This document shows, piece after piece, positions 48,278 to 58,087 of a DNA stretch of 64,000 nucleotides; within the stretch, counting starts at the first letter, position 1, and each line of letters starts with the position of its first letter. A program made the translations under genes and the position numbers. Source of the stretch: Chloroflexota bacterium (GTDB taxonomy: Bacteria; Chloroflexota; Anaerolineae; Anaerolineales; Anaerolineaceae); NCBI GenBank assembly GCA_012517865.1, contig JAAYUC010000009.1, positions 53,710-117,709 of the forward strand, read 5' to 3'. The notes beneath the pieces are model-generated. The model was not told the origin of the DNA. It saw only the letters and a list, made by a program, of their open reading frames with translations, and ran no database searches.

Positions 48278-49975
48278 ATGGAAACCCGCAGAAGCTTGAG
48301 CGTGGATATTGGTTCACAAAACACGCGCGCGTGGCTTTTTGAACAGCGCGAAGACGGCTTCGTGCTTGTTGGCAGCGCCAGCAGCGAGACAAGCGCTGCG
48401 GCCGGAGAGGACATTCGCGGCGGCGTGATTCAGGCGCTTGAGCGGCTTCAGGAAAAAGCCGGCCTTCGCCTGCTGGACCTGAAGCAGAAACTCATTCGCG
48501 GCGCGGAAGGCGTGAGTGTTTGTGGACTAAGCCTGTCGGCTGGCAAACCCATCCGAACCGTTCTGATTGGCGTCTCCGACACCTATTCTCTGGCTGTGCT
48601 GCGCAGGCTGGTCAGTCTGTTTTACACCGATGTGGTTCTGGAAATTGACCTCCAGGATGACTTGAACGCTACCGCCCAGCTGGAAAAATTAATCCACGCG
48701 AACGCGGACCTGTTTGTGACGGCCGGCGGCGTGAACGACGGCGCGTTCCGCCCGGTGCGGGCCGCGTTGGACAATTTGCGTGTTGTCTATCAGAGCCTGC
48801 CCAGGCTCATCCGGCCGCAGCTTGTCTACGCGGGAAACGAGGCCTTGGCGGAGTACGCTCGGGAGGAACTTGACGCGGGTGAGGATTTCCACAGCGCGCT
48901 GAACGTACAGGCCAGACTGGAGGCTGAATCGTTGGCGGCTGGCTGGCCGGCAATGCTGGGCGCTTTCAGCCGCCTGCGCCGGCAGCAGTTGACAGGTCTG
49001 GCGGAACTGGAAACGGAATGGAACTGCACGGCTCTGCCCAGCGCTTTCGCGGTAAGCCGAATTGTGCGACTGATTGACCGCATGAATCCCGAAGGCAAGG
49101 GTGCCATGGCTTTGGATGTGGGATGCAATTCCACCATCGTTATCGCGGCGCGCGGGGATGATTTCATTGGCGCCATCAGCCACCCTCCCATCTCTGCGCA
49201 GGTTGGCAAAGAGACCAGCCGCTTTTCCACACTGCCCATCGATGCGACGACGGCCGCGGCGTATATGTTTAACAAAAAACTGCACCAGGCCTTCCTGCCT
49301 GCCACTTTGGAAGACCTTGCCATTGAACAGGCCTGGACGCGGGTGCGTTTGCACTACGCGCTGCGCCGCACGCGTGAACTCTTCCCTTGGTTCGCGTACG
49401 ACCCCGAAATGGGGCTGCTGGAACCCTACGAACCGGTGCTGCTCTCGGGGGAGAGCCTGGTGCGGGTTCCTGCCGCGCAGCAAACATTGTTGATGGCATT
49501 GGATGGACTGCGCCCGCACGGTATCACCACCTTCGCGATGGATAAAGACCAGCTGCTGGCTGGGCTTGGCAGCCTGGCGGATAAAGAGCCGCTGCTGCCT
49601 GTGCAGGTGATTGATTCCGGCGTGTTTGCGAATCTTGGCACCGTGATTTGCGCCGATGCCCCCGAACGCGCAGCGAAGCGGGTGCTGACCCTGGAAATTG
49701 ACCGCGGAGAAGGCGCGCGCGAGAATTTGGATGTGCGCAAAGGCGAAATTAAGCGGGTGGAAACAGCCCCGGGCACCAGCACGCGCATTTACCTTTCCCC
49801 GGGCGAGCTGACTGACGTCGGGATGGGCCTGCCCGGCCTGGGAGGATGGGTTACGGTGCCAGAATCGGAAGTGGGCACTGTCATCGACGCGCGCGGCAGA
49901 CCGCTGGACCTGCCTGACGATATGAACAAACGCAGCGAAGCTTTTTACAACTGGCTGTGGGAACTGGGCGGTTAG
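48278..49975 (+). CDS. MutL/GlmL-family-like ASKHA protein
   Basis: SVDIGSQNTRAWLFE; DLFVTAGGVNDGAFRPVRAAL; PQLVYAGNEAL; AMALDVGCNSTIVIAARG. Confidence 0.65.
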   Translation: METRRSLSVDIGSQNTRAWLFEQREDGFVLVGSASSETSAAAGEDIRGGVIQALERLQEKAGLRLLDLKQKLIRGAEGVSVCGLSLSAGKPIRTVLIGVSDTYSLAVLRRLVSLFYTDVVLEIDLQDDLNATAQLEKLIHANADLFVTAGGVNDGAFRPVRAALDNLRVVYQSLPRLIRPQLVYAGNEALAEYAREELDAGEDFHSALNVQARLEAESLAAGWPAMLGAFSRLRRQQLTGLAELETEWNCTALPSAFAVSRIVRLIDRMNPEGKGAMALDVGCNSTIVIAARGDDFIGAISHPPISAQVGKETSRFSTLPIDATTAAAYMFNKKLHQAFLPATLEDLAIEQAWTRVRLHYALRRTRELFPWFAYDPEMGLLEPYEPVLLSGESLVRVPAAQQTLLMALDGLRPHGITTFAMDKDQLLAGLGSLADKEPLLPVQVIDSGVFANLGTVICADAPERAAKRVLTLEIDRGEGARENLDVRKGEIKRVETAPGTSTRIYLSPGELTDVGMGLPGLGGWVTVPESEVGTVIDARGRPLDLPDDMNKRSEAFYNWLWELGG

Positions 49976-49976
49976 G

Positions 49977-51032
49977 ATGGCGACGGAAATCCTTGCAATT
50001 GCCTGCGATCAACAAATTCTGCGAACGTACGCCCTGCCTTTTGCCGGCAGCGTGTTGGTACGCACCGGTCAGGAGGTTTCCGCCGGTGAACCTATCGCGG
50101 AAATTAAGATGCCTGAGCGCTACCAGGTTTTTGATGTAGTCAACGGATTGAAGATTAACCCGAAGCACATCGACCGCCACATTGAACGATTGGTAGGTGA
50201 ACCCGTGAAAGCCGGCGATGTGGTAGCGCAAAAGACGGGCCTGATTTCCCGCATTTTCCGCGCCTCGCAAAATGGCATGGTAGTCGCTGTGCGGGACGGC
50301 AGGATTACGTTGGCTTTGGGCGAAAAGAAACTGCAGGTGCTGGCCACTTATCCCGGCACCGTTGTGGAAATTATCCCGGAACGCGGGGCTGTTGTGGCTG
50401 TCCAGGGGATGCTTTTGCAGGGTGTATGGGGCAACGGTTTAAACAGCTCCGGGGAGTTGGTAATCCTTGACGCTGAAGCCCACTCGCCAGACAAGAAAAG
50501 GCCGTCCGGCGACCTGCAGGGGAAGATTGTCGCGGCGCAGCACGCGGCCGATTTGGAATCCTTTGCCAGCCTGCTGAATCGCAAACCCGCCGGCTTGGTG
50601 CTTGGCTCGGTGATGCCGGAGGTGCAGCCCGCTCTGCAAAATGCGCCCGTGCCCGTGATGCTTTTGGTCGGTTATGGCGAATTTGAAATTGACGCGCTCA
50701 GCGCGGCGATGCTCCGGCAGATGGAAGGCCAGTTCGTCTATCTAAACGCGAATGAACCCGACCCTTCGGAACACAGCCGTCCGGACCTGATTCTGCCAGG
50801 AAAGGCGCAGGTCTCTCCGGGGTTGTTTCACGAGGAGCTGCGTCTTGAGGTCGGCAAGCACGTGCGTCTGCTTGGCAAACCTTACACCGGCAACACTGGT
50901 GTCATCGTGGAACTGCCGGAGGAACCGGAAAAGTTTGCCAGCGGGTTGGTTATGCGGGCTGTGGTCGTACAGCGCGAGGATGAGCAGATTATCCGCATCC
51001 CGCGTGAAAACGTTGAATTGATTTTGGAATAA
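49977..51032 (+). CDS. Conserved unknown with biotinyl/barrel-sandwich-like N-terminus and KOW-like C-terminus
   Basis: GSVLVRTGQEVSAGEPIAEIKMP ... VKAGDVVAQKTG; VGKHVRLLGKPYTGNTGVIVELPEE. Confidence 0.6.
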   Translation: MATEILAIACDQQILRTYALPFAGSVLVRTGQEVSAGEPIAEIKMPERYQVFDVVNGLKINPKHIDRHIERLVGEPVKAGDVVAQKTGLISRIFRASQNGMVVAVRDGRITLALGEKKLQVLATYPGTVVEIIPERGAVVAVQGMLLQGVWGNGLNSSGELVILDAEAHSPDKKRPSGDLQGKIVAAQHAADLESFASLLNRKPAGLVLGSVMPEVQPALQNAPVPVMLLVGYGEFEIDALSAAMLRQMEGQFVYLNANEPDPSEHSRPDLILPGKAQVSPGLFHEELRLEVGKHVRLLGKPYTGNTGVIVELPEEPEKFASGLVMRAVVVQREDEQIIRIPRENVELILE

Positions 51033-51037
51033 GCCTG

Positions 51038-52222
51038 CTATTTGGCGGGGGTGGCGGTAATCAGAAAGCGGGCGGATACCCATCCGATTTTTCCATCCTG
51101 CAGGCGCACCTTTTCCCAGTACATACCGTCCTTTTCCACCCTCTCTCCCAGAAGCACAACTTCGGTCAGGTCGTTCAGGTATGTGACCACGCTGGCTGTG
51201 CTGCCTGGTTCGGAGCGCACAATCACGCCGGTATCCGAGCGAATCAGAGCGCTGACCAGGGTGGGGGTGGGAGTGATGCTGGGCAAAGCGGTGATAAGCG
51301 GATTTTGAATATTGGCGGTCGGCGTGGCGGGCTTCGCGGTGGGGGGCAGCGGCGTTCGCGTGGGCGGCGCGACTGCTGCCGGCTGGGTGGGAGTGCCGAC
51401 TGGAGGCGGAGTGGTGTTGACGGCTATTGCCTGGCTCAGATGATGCTGGGTCGAGAGAAAACCAAACAGCGCCAGCGCGCTCAGGCCAATGGCCAGAATG
51501 AAAAGCGCCCAGCCAGCCGTTCGGCGCGGCAGGAGCCCGGCTGCCCAGAATGTGACCAGAGCGCACAGGAGCGCAACAGCCGCATAGGCGGCGCACAGCA
51601 GAAGCAGCCCGGCGCTGGTGTATGGAGAACCCGACTGCAGCGCCCAGCCTGCCAGGCCCAGCGGAAAGAATATCAGGGCTGTTACCAGGGCGGATGCCAA
51701 GCGGGGCGTTTCCCGCTGGCGGATGAGCATGGCTGCCAGGAGAGCGCTGCCAAGCAGCAGCACCGCCCATTCCAACCAGCCGTGCTCAAGCAGATGCAGG
51801 AAGGGCAGCTTGGCGGCGGAACTTACCCGGGAGGGCGCGAGCGCGGAGAGCCAGCCAGCCCCAAAATACACAGCGGCTGTGAGCAGCAGCGCGGCAAACG
51901 AGCGCAGCATCAGCCCCCAGGATGGGATGACCGCGCTGAGCGTCAGGCCCATCAGCGGAGCGTTGAATGGCGCGCACAGCAGGGCTGCCAGCAAAAGCAA
52001 GGGGGAGTTGGTCAGGAGGGCTGCGCCCAGGAGAAGCGCGCTGAGTGCCAGCGTGACAAAATAAACGGGATTCAACGCGGTTTTTGGCTGCAGGTCGTCG
52101 TGCAAAAAGCCTGCAATCTCCGCTTCAGAGGCGCTGCGGATAATCAGACGCATACGCCGCTTCTGGTTGGGAGGCAGACTGTTAAACCCATCCGGATTGG
52201 TCTGACTGGTAGGTATATTCAT
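51038..52222 (-). CDS. Multi-TM protein with DUF389-like N-terminus and C-terminal SH3-like domain
   Basis: TM block, P/T-rich linker, SDTGVIVRSEPGSTASVVTYLNDLTEVVLLGERVEKDGMYWEKVRL. Confidence 0.7.
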   Translation of the reverse strand: MNIPTSQTNPDGFNSLPPNQKRRMRLIIRSASEAEIAGFLHDDLQPKTALNPVYFVTLALSALLLGAALLTNSPLLLLAALLCAPFNAPLMGLTLSAVIPSWGLMLRSFAALLLTAAVYFGAGWLSALAPSRVSSAAKLPFLHLLEHGWLEWAVLLLGSALLAAMLIRQRETPRLASALVTALIFFPLGLAGWALQSGSPYTSAGLLLLCAAYAAVALLCALVTFWAAGLLPRRTAGWALFILAIGLSALALFGFLSTQHHLSQAIAVNTTPPPVGTPTQPAAVAPPTRTPLPPTAKPATPTANIQNPLITALPSITPTPTLVSALIRSDTGVIVRSEPGSTASVVTYLNDLTEVVLLGERVEKDGMYWEKVRLQDGKIGWVSARFLITATPAK

Positions 52223-52379
52223 TGGAATCCGGTCTCCTTGTTCTGATATGGAGGCTGCGCCGCGTAATGGTTATTTAAAGGATTATACCGCCTTTGAATG
52301 CGCCCATTTCGGGATTGCAGAAATCTATGTATAGATACCCGCGCGCGCCAAAGTTCCGTCATGCGGTAAAATTGGCGGC

Positions 52380-53447
52380 ATGAACACCCGAAAACTGCTG
52401 ACATCAATCCTGCTGGTTCTGAGCGCGCTTTTGCTGATAGCTGGCTGCGCGCGGCCCAGCGCGACCGAACCCACGGCTGTCCGGACGGAGACCGCAACCT
52501 CCGCCCCAACGCTGATTATCGTGGATACCGCCACGCCGGAACCGACCCCCGAACCTATCGCGCTAATCACAGCGGATATTGTAATTTGGGCGCCGCCGAA
52601 CGCGGATTTCTCTCAAGCGCAGACCCTTGTGCCGGATTTGACCGCTTACGCCGCCGCGAACGGACTGCTGCTGGAACAGCGCGAGCAGCTCAGCGCGGCA
52701 GAGCTTGGCGAGTCGGTGCGGCTGGTTGTCGCGCTGGCTTCCGCCGCTGAAATCAGTGCCGCGGCGGCTGGCGCGCCCAACACGCAGTTTCTGGCTGTGG
52801 GCGTGCCGGATGTGCAGGTCGGCGCGAATGTGCATTCTCTGAACACTTCTCCTTCCACTCTGGAAGAGCGCGCGTTTTTGGCCGGGTACTTGTTGGGCAT
52901 GGTGATTCCTGATTACCGCGTGGGCGTCATCAGCCAGGCAGGCACCGCGGAAGGGCAGAAAACCTTTGATTCCTTTACCGTAGGCGCGCGCTATTTTTGC
53001 GGGCTGTGCAATTCGCGCTTTGGCCCCATTCTTTTCTATCCAAAGGGCGCCCAGATTACTGACCCGGCAAATCCGGGCGATTGGCAGGCAGCGGCCGATT
53101 TGCTTCTGGCGAACACGGTAAAGGGAGCCTTTATTCAACCCGAGGTCAGCTCCCCCGAGCTGGTGAACTACCTGCAGGCTGCCGGTGTTCAGTTGGTGGG
53201 TATTGAAGGCCAGGCGGGGTATAACGACAGCCCGCTCTGGCTGGGCTTGTTTGGTTCCGACCTGAGCAGCGACGCGGTTATTCTGGCGGCCCGCCTGCTG
53301 CAGGGCGGGCAGGTTGGGGCGGTGAAAACCGGCATCACGCTGACGCACATCAACGCGGATGTCATTACAGAAGGCAAACAGCGGCTTTTTGATGTGACCG
53401 TGCAGGATGTGCAGTCAGGCCTCGTGCGGGTCACGCCAGTTCAATAA
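52380..53447 (+). CDS. BMP-family (basic membrane protein-like) substrate-binding lipoprotein
   Basis: Lipobox LLIAGCARP; RAFLAGYLLGMVIPDYRVGVI; KGAFIQPEVSSPELVNYL. Confidence 0.7.
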   Translation: MNTRKLLTSILLVLSALLLIAGCARPSATEPTAVRTETATSAPTLIIVDTATPEPTPEPIALITADIVIWAPPNADFSQAQTLVPDLTAYAAANGLLLEQREQLSAAELGESVRLVVALASAAEISAAAAGAPNTQFLAVGVPDVQVGANVHSLNTSPSTLEERAFLAGYLLGMVIPDYRVGVISQAGTAEGQKTFDSFTVGARYFCGLCNSRFGPILFYPKGAQITDPANPGDWQAAADLLLANTVKGAFIQPEVSSPELVNYLQAAGVQLVGIEGQAGYNDSPLWLGLFGSDLSSDAVILAARLLQGGQVGAVKTGITLTHINADVITEGKQRLFDVTVQDVQSGLVRVTPVQ

Positions 53448-53615
53448 GGGCTGTATCTGGCGCGCAAAAAAGAGGCTGAAAGTCGCATTGGCATGCCGGA
53501 GCAAGGGGCGGCGCGGCAAAAAAATCTGGAAGTTTTGGGGCTGAATCGGCTTGACGAAAGGGCTTTAACCTGATAGACTCACGCCTTGCTGGAATGGCAG
53601 GCCCCTGAATCGGTC

Positions 53616-53644
53616 TTGCAGTTTGACAAGGCATTTGATATACT
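53616..53644 (+). promoter_or_regulatory. Putative sigma70-type promoter for tRNA-tuf operon
   Basis: TTGCAG-17 nt-TATACT. Confidence 0.5.
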
Positions 53645-53687
53645 TGTTCAGCTAAAAGCCGATATTTAATAATTTAATAAGAAGGGC

Positions 53688-53759
53688 GCCGGCGTAGCTC
53701 AATGGTAGAGCAACCGCCTTGTAAGCGGTAGGTTATGGGTTCGATTCCCATCGTCGGCT
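53688..53759 (+). tRNA. tRNA-Thr (anticodon UGU)
   Basis: GCCGGCGTAGCTCAATGGTAGAGCAACCGCCTTGTAAGCGGTAGGTTATGGGTTCGATTCCCATCGTCGGCT. Confidence 0.94.
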
Positions 53760-53842
53760 CAGATTAACCGTTAGCGATTGAGATTGATGCTGATCAACCT
53801 CGATCTCCAGCGGGTAAAGAGCAAAGCGCCCGGCAGCAATGA

Positions 53843-53925
53843 GGACGGTTACCCAAGTGGACAACGGGGACTGACTGTAAATCAGTTGGCAGAGGCCTTC
53901 GGAGGTTCGAATCCTTCACCGTCCA
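53843..53925 (+). tRNA. tRNA-Tyr (anticodon GUA)
   Basis: GGACGGTTACCCAAGTGG...CTGACTGTAAATCAG...GGTTCGAATCCTTCACCGTCCA. Confidence 0.94.
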
Positions 53926-53961
53926 TTTCAGATCACAGGAATGTGACCTGAAATTACGGCT

Positions 53962-54034
53962 GCCCTCATAGCTCAGTCGGTAGAGCGCGTTCTTGGTAAG
54001 AACGAGGTCATGGGTTCGAATCCCATTGAGGGCT
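53962..54034 (+). tRNA. tRNA-Thr (anticodon GGU)
   Basis: GCCCTCATAGCTCAGTCGGTAGAGCGCGTTCTTGGTAAGAACGAGGTCATGGGTTCGAATCCCATTGAGGGCT. Confidence 0.94.
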
Positions 54035-54080
54035 CTATGCCGAAATATGAATACGACATGTAATTATTAAGGAGATAAGC

Positions 54081-55286
54081 ATGGCAAAACAAAAATTCGA
54101 CCGGTCTAAACCCCACATGAACGTGGGCACCATGGGCCATATTGACCATGGTAAGACTACCCTGACAGCCGCAATCACCAAGGTTTCCGCTCTGCGTGGT
54201 TTTGGTGATTTTCGCGCATTTGATTCTATTGACAATGCCCCGGAAGAAAAAGCCCGCGGTATCACAATCAACATCGCGCATGTTGAATATTCCACTCCCA
54301 AGCGCCACTACGCTCACGTGGACATGCCCGGCCACCGCGACTATATCAAGAACATGATTACCGGCGCGGCGCAGGTTGACGGCGCCATTCTGGTTGTTTC
54401 CGCTCCAGACGGCCCTATGCCCCAGACTTACGAACACGTGCTGCTAGCCCACCAGGTGGAAGTTCCCGCCATCATCGTCTTCCTAAACAAGGTTGATATG
54501 ATGGACGACCCCGAACTGCTCGAACTGGTTGAGATGGAAGTCCGCGAACTGCTGACCAAGAACAAGTTCCCCGGCGACGAAGTCCCGATTATTCGCGGTT
54601 CCGCCAAGCTTGCCCTGGAAAGCACCTCCACCGACATCAATGCTCCGGAATACAAGCCGATCATTGAGCTGCTGGACGCTGTTGACAACTACTTCCAGGA
54701 CCCTGTCCGGGAGCTGGACATGCCCTTCATGATGCCCGTTGAGGACGTATTCTCGATTAAAGGCCGCGGCACCGTGGTGACCGGCCGTATCGAGCGCGGT
54801 CAGATCAAAGTCAACGACCCCGTTGAAATCGTTGGTCTGCGCGATAAGAGCATGACCTCTGTGGTTACCGGCGTGGAAATGTTCCACAAGCAGTTGGACA
54901 CCGGCATGGCTGGCGACAACGCTGGTCTGCTCCTGCGCGGTATTGACCGTGATGACGTGGAACGCGGTATGGTTATCGCCAAACCCGGAAGCATCACCCC
55001 GCATACCACCTTCGAATGCTCCGCTTACATCCTGAAGCGCGAAGAAGGCGGACGCCACAGCGCGTTCTTCTCCGGCTATCGCCCGCAGTTCTACATCCGC
55101 ACAATGGATGTGACCGGCGACGTGACTCTGCCCGAAGGCGTTGAAATGGTCCTGCCTGGTGACAATGTGAACGGCATGAAAGTCAAACTGATTACCAAGG
55201 TTGCTCTGGAACAGGGTTCCGAATTCGCCATCCGCGAAGGCGGTCTGACTGTTGGCGCCGGCAAAATCACGAAGATTATTGAGTAA
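54081..55286 (+). CDS. tuf: Elongation factor Tu
   Basis: [33 protein letters not shown]. Confidence 0.98.
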   Translation: MAKQKFDRSKPHMNVGTMGHIDHGKTTLTAAITKVSALRGFGDFRAFDSIDNAPEEKARGITINIAHVEYSTPKRHYAHVDMPGHRDYIKNMITGAAQVDGAILVVSAPDGPMPQTYEHVLLAHQVEVPAIIVFLNKVDMMDDPELLELVEMEVRELLTKNKFPGDEVPIIRGSAKLALESTSTDINAPEYKPIIELLDAVDNYFQDPVRELDMPFMMPVEDVFSIKGRGTVVTGRIERGQIKVNDPVEIVGLRDKSMTSVVTGVEMFHKQLDTGMAGDNAGLLLRGIDRDDVERGMVIAKPGSITPHTTFECSAYILKREEGGRHSAFFSGYRPQFYIRTMDVTGDVTLPEGVEMVLPGDNVNGMKVKLITKVALEQGSEFAIREGGLTVGAGKITKIIE

Positions 55287-55343
55287 AAAATTCTGATGGA
55301 GGAAACATGGCTGCCTCCAAAAAGGCAGCCATGTTAAAATGAG

Positions 55344-55514
55344 ATGGCGTCAAAAAAGAAAGATATCAGACCAGTCATAAACCTGGCATGTACGGAATGC
55401 AAGGAGCGCAACTACACTTCTGTCAAGAACCGCCGCAATGACCCCGGGCGTCTTGAACTGAAGAAGTACTGCCCCCGCTGTCGCACGCACCGCGTGCACC
55501 GCGAGGTGAAATAA
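55344..55514 (+). CDS. rpmG: 50S ribosomal protein L33
   Basis: [56 protein letters not shown]; below the ORF-track length cutoff. Confidence 0.95.
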   Translation: MASKKKDIRPVINLACTECKERNYTSVKNRRNDPGRLELKKYCPRCRTHRVHREVK

Positions 55515-55548
55515 CCCGAGTCTGCCGTGAGACAGGCGAAGGTTGCCT

Positions 55549-55621
55549 AGGTCAGTAGCTCAATTGGCAGAGCACCGCTCTCCAAAAGCGGGGGTTGTGG
55601 GTTCAATTCCTACCTGACCTG
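55549..55621 (+). tRNA. tRNA-Trp (anticodon CCA)
   Basis: AGGTCAGTAGCTCAATTGGCAGAGCACCGCTCTCCAAAAGCGGGGGTTGTGGGTTCAATTCCTACCTGACCTG. Confidence 0.94.
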
Positions 55622-55681
55622 TTGAGAAGGTTTCAACGCCGTACAAGTTGCGGCGTTGAGTTTTCAACCAGGAGAACTATA

Positions 55682-55897
55682 ATGGCACAGATTGAAACGA
55701 AACCGAACTTTTTTCAAAAAATCAAACGCTTCTGGCGCGAGACGGTTGGTGAATTGCGCAAGGTCACCTGGCCAACCCCCCAGGAAGCCTGGGCGCTGAC
55801 CAAGCTCGTTTTAATCGTGACCGTCATCATGGCCGCCCTCTTGGGCTTTATGGACTTTGTGTTCAGTCAGCTGATTAAACTGTTGGTGGCCGCGTAA
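55682..55897 (+). CDS. secE: Preprotein translocase subunit SecE
   Basis: MAQIETKPNFFQKIKRFWRETVGELRKVTWPTPQEAWALTKLVLIV. Confidence 0.95.
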   Translation: MAQIETKPNFFQKIKRFWRETVGELRKVTWPTPQEAWALTKLVLIVTVIMAALLGFMDFVFSQLIKLLVAA

Positions 55898-55901
55898 GAC
55901 G

Positions 55902-56600
55902 TTGAAGGAAAAGCCCCTGAGGGCTAAGGTTATGGATAACGAAGAAATGGAAGACAAGAAGCCGGTTGAAGGCTTGCCCGCTGAAGAGCAGAATACGACC
56001 CCTGAAGAAGGGTCTGCTGCGCTTTCCTCTGCCGGCGCTGCCGGCGCGGGAAAAGCCGCGGCAGGCGCCCAGGATGACGCGCGCCAATGGTTCGTTATCC
56101 ATTGTTATTCCGGATACGAGAACAAGGTGCGCAAAAACCTGGAACAGCGCATCGAGACCATGAACATGAAAGACAAAATCTTCGACGTGGTCATCCCCAC
56201 GCAGGAAGAGATTGAAGTCCGCGATGGTAAGCGCCGCACAGTCGAGCGCCATGTATTCCCGGGCTATGTCCTGGTCAATATGATTCTGGAAGAGGAATCC
56301 TGGTTTGTTGTGCGCAACACGCCCGGCGTGACCGGCTTTGTTGGCATGGGTGATGAGCCTACGCCGCTTCGTCCGGAAGAGGTCGCACAAATTTTACGGC
56401 GCATGGAAGACGAATCGCCCACGTATAAGGTCACTTATCATGCCGGCGACCGGGTGCGCATTGTGGATGGACCATTTAACGATTTCCGCGGAACAGTCGC
56501 GGAAGTGAATATGGAGCGCTCGAAGATTCGCGTGATGGTGAACTTCTTTGGGCGCGAAACCCCTGTGGAACTGGATTTTCTGCAGGTAGAAAAAGCATAA
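55902..56600 (+). CDS. nusG: Transcription termination/antitermination protein NusG
   Basis: [23 protein letters not shown]...[11 protein letters not shown]-terminal [22 protein letters not shown]. Confidence 0.97.
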   Translation: MKEKPLRAKVMDNEEMEDKKPVEGLPAEEQNTTPEEGSAALSSAGAAGAGKAAAGAQDDARQWFVIHCYSGYENKVRKNLEQRIETMNMKDKIFDVVIPTQEEIEVRDGKRRTVERHVFPGYVLVNMILEEESWFVVRNTPGVTGFVGMGDEPTPLRPEEVAQILRRMEDESPTYKVTYHAGDRVRIVDGPFNDFRGTVAEVNMERSKIRVMVNFFGRETPVELDFLQVEKA

Positions 56601-56620
56601 ACCGGACAAGTCCGGAAATT

Positions 56621-56663
56621 CGTGGGAGGGACCGCAGGACGGCCCGTCAGCACCACAAAGGAG
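56621..56663 (+). promoter_or_regulatory. Putative L1-binding mRNA leader upstream of rplK
   Basis: CGTGGGAGGG...GGCCCGTCAGCACCACAAAGGAG; same core recurs upstream of rplA. Confidence 0.6.
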
Positions 56664-56670
56664 AATTGTT

Positions 56671-57099
56671 GTGGCAAAAAAGGTAAAAGCAGTAATCAGG
56701 CTCCAGATCACGGCAGGAAAGGCTAACCCCGCTCCGCCTATTGGTCCCGCGTTGGCTCCGCACGGCGTCAATATCATGGCGTTCTGCAAGGAATACAACG
56801 CGCGTACAAGTAACCGCACCGGCGAAATTGTGCCGGCCGAAATTACCGTATTTATGGACGGCTCATTCAAGTTTGAGCTGAAGTCCTCACCAGCCCCCGT
56901 GCTGCTCAAGAAAGCAGCCGGCATCACCAAAGGTTCTGCCACCCCGCATTCCGCCAAGGTCGGCAGCGTCACCCGCGCGCAGCTGCGTGAGATTGCTGAA
57001 GCCAAGTTCAAAGATATGAACGCCAACGATATCGAAGGCGCTATCAAGCAGCTTGAAGGCACCGCCCGTAATATGGGCATCACGATTGTCGAAAAATAA
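56671..57099 (+). CDS. rplK: 50S ribosomal protein L11
   Basis: [39 protein letters not shown]. Confidence 0.98.
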   Translation: MAKKVKAVIRLQITAGKANPAPPIGPALAPHGVNIMAFCKEYNARTSNRTGEIVPAEITVFMDGSFKFELKSSPAPVLLKKAAGITKGSATPHSAKVGSVTRAQLREIAEAKFKDMNANDIEGAIKQLEGTARNMGITIVEK

Positions 57100-57109
57100 C
57101 CAGAGTGAG

Positions 57110-57150
57110 CGTGGGAGGGTTCTTTGAGCCCGTTGGCACCACGGAGGAGT
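57110..57150 (+). promoter_or_regulatory. Putative L1-binding mRNA leader upstream of rplA
   Basis: CGTGGGAGGG...AGCCCGTTGGCACCACGGAGGAG. Confidence 0.65.
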
Positions 57151-57154
57151 AATC

Positions 57155-57877
57155 ATGCCTAAACACGGCAAAAAATACGAAAACGCAATAAAGAATATCG
57201 ACCTGGACAAAACCTACAGCCCGCGGGAAGCCCTGCAGCTGGTAAAGGAACACAGTTTTGCCAAGTTCGATGAGACTGTTGAAATCCATCTGCGCACTGG
57301 TCTGGATCCCCGCCAGGCTGACCAGCAGATACGCGATGTGGTTGTCCTGCCAAACGGCCTGGGCAAAACCATCCGCGTGCTGGTGTTCGCGCAGGGAGAA
57401 GCCGCCAGCGCCGCGCGCGAAGCCGGCGCGGATTTCGTCGCGGAAACAGACGAAGAGATTAACCGTATCGCTCAGGGTTATACCGACTTTGATGTGGCGG
57501 TCGGTACCATGGATATGATGGGCAAAGTTGGCCGTCTGGGCCGTGTGCTTGGTCCCCGCAACCTGATGCCGAACCCGAAAGCCGGTACAGTCGTGCAGCC
57601 AGCCGATATCGCCCAGGCCATCAAGAATGCCAAGGCCGGCCGCGTGGAATTCCGCCTGGATAAAACCGCGAATATCCACGTTCCGCTTGGGAAAGTTTCC
57701 TTCAGCGTTGACGCGCTTGAAGAAAACATGACCGCCCTGATGAGCGCGATTCGCAAGGCGCGCCCTTCCGGCGCGAAAGGCCTGTTCGTGCGCAAGGTCA
57801 CCCTGTCTTCAACGATGGGACCTGGCGTAAAGGTTGACGCGAACACCGCCATGTCTATGGAGAGCGGCAAGATATAA
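57155..57877 (+). CDS. rplA: 50S ribosomal protein L1
   Basis: [32 protein letters not shown]...[30 protein letters not shown]. Confidence 0.98.
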   Translation: MPKHGKKYENAIKNIDLDKTYSPREALQLVKEHSFAKFDETVEIHLRTGLDPRQADQQIRDVVVLPNGLGKTIRVLVFAQGEAASAAREAGADFVAETDEEINRIAQGYTDFDVAVGTMDMMGKVGRLGRVLGPRNLMPNPKAGTVVQPADIAQAIKNAKAGRVEFRLDKTANIHVPLGKVSFSVDALEENMTALMSAIRKARPSGAKGLFVRKVTLSSTMGPGVKVDANTAMSMESGKI

Positions 57878-57929
57878 GGGCTTTACCCCGGGATGTGGTA
57901 TACTAACCGGGTTTGAAAATTGAATATTG

Positions 57930-58066
57930 TTCTTCACTGAAGAAAGCTGGTGCCGTTGCGGCTTAATTTCCCGCCGAGGTGGAGATTGGATACCTAACGT
58001 TCGTTTAAGACGAGAGTATTTAAATCTCTTTCCGCGGGAAAAACGGAAAGAGATTTTTATTTTTCA
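57930..58066 (+). promoter_or_regulatory. Ribosomal protein L10 leader / attenuator upstream of rplJL
   Basis: Structured leader between rplA and rplJ ending in AAATCTCTTTCCG cgggaaaaa CGGAAAGAGATTT TTATTTTT. Confidence 0.7.
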
Positions 58067-58087
58067 CCGAAAGGAGGTGAAACAACA

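Noticed and set aside
50742-51770. Minus-strand ORF of 342 aa
   Set aside because: Out-of-frame overlap of two better-supported genes on opposite strands
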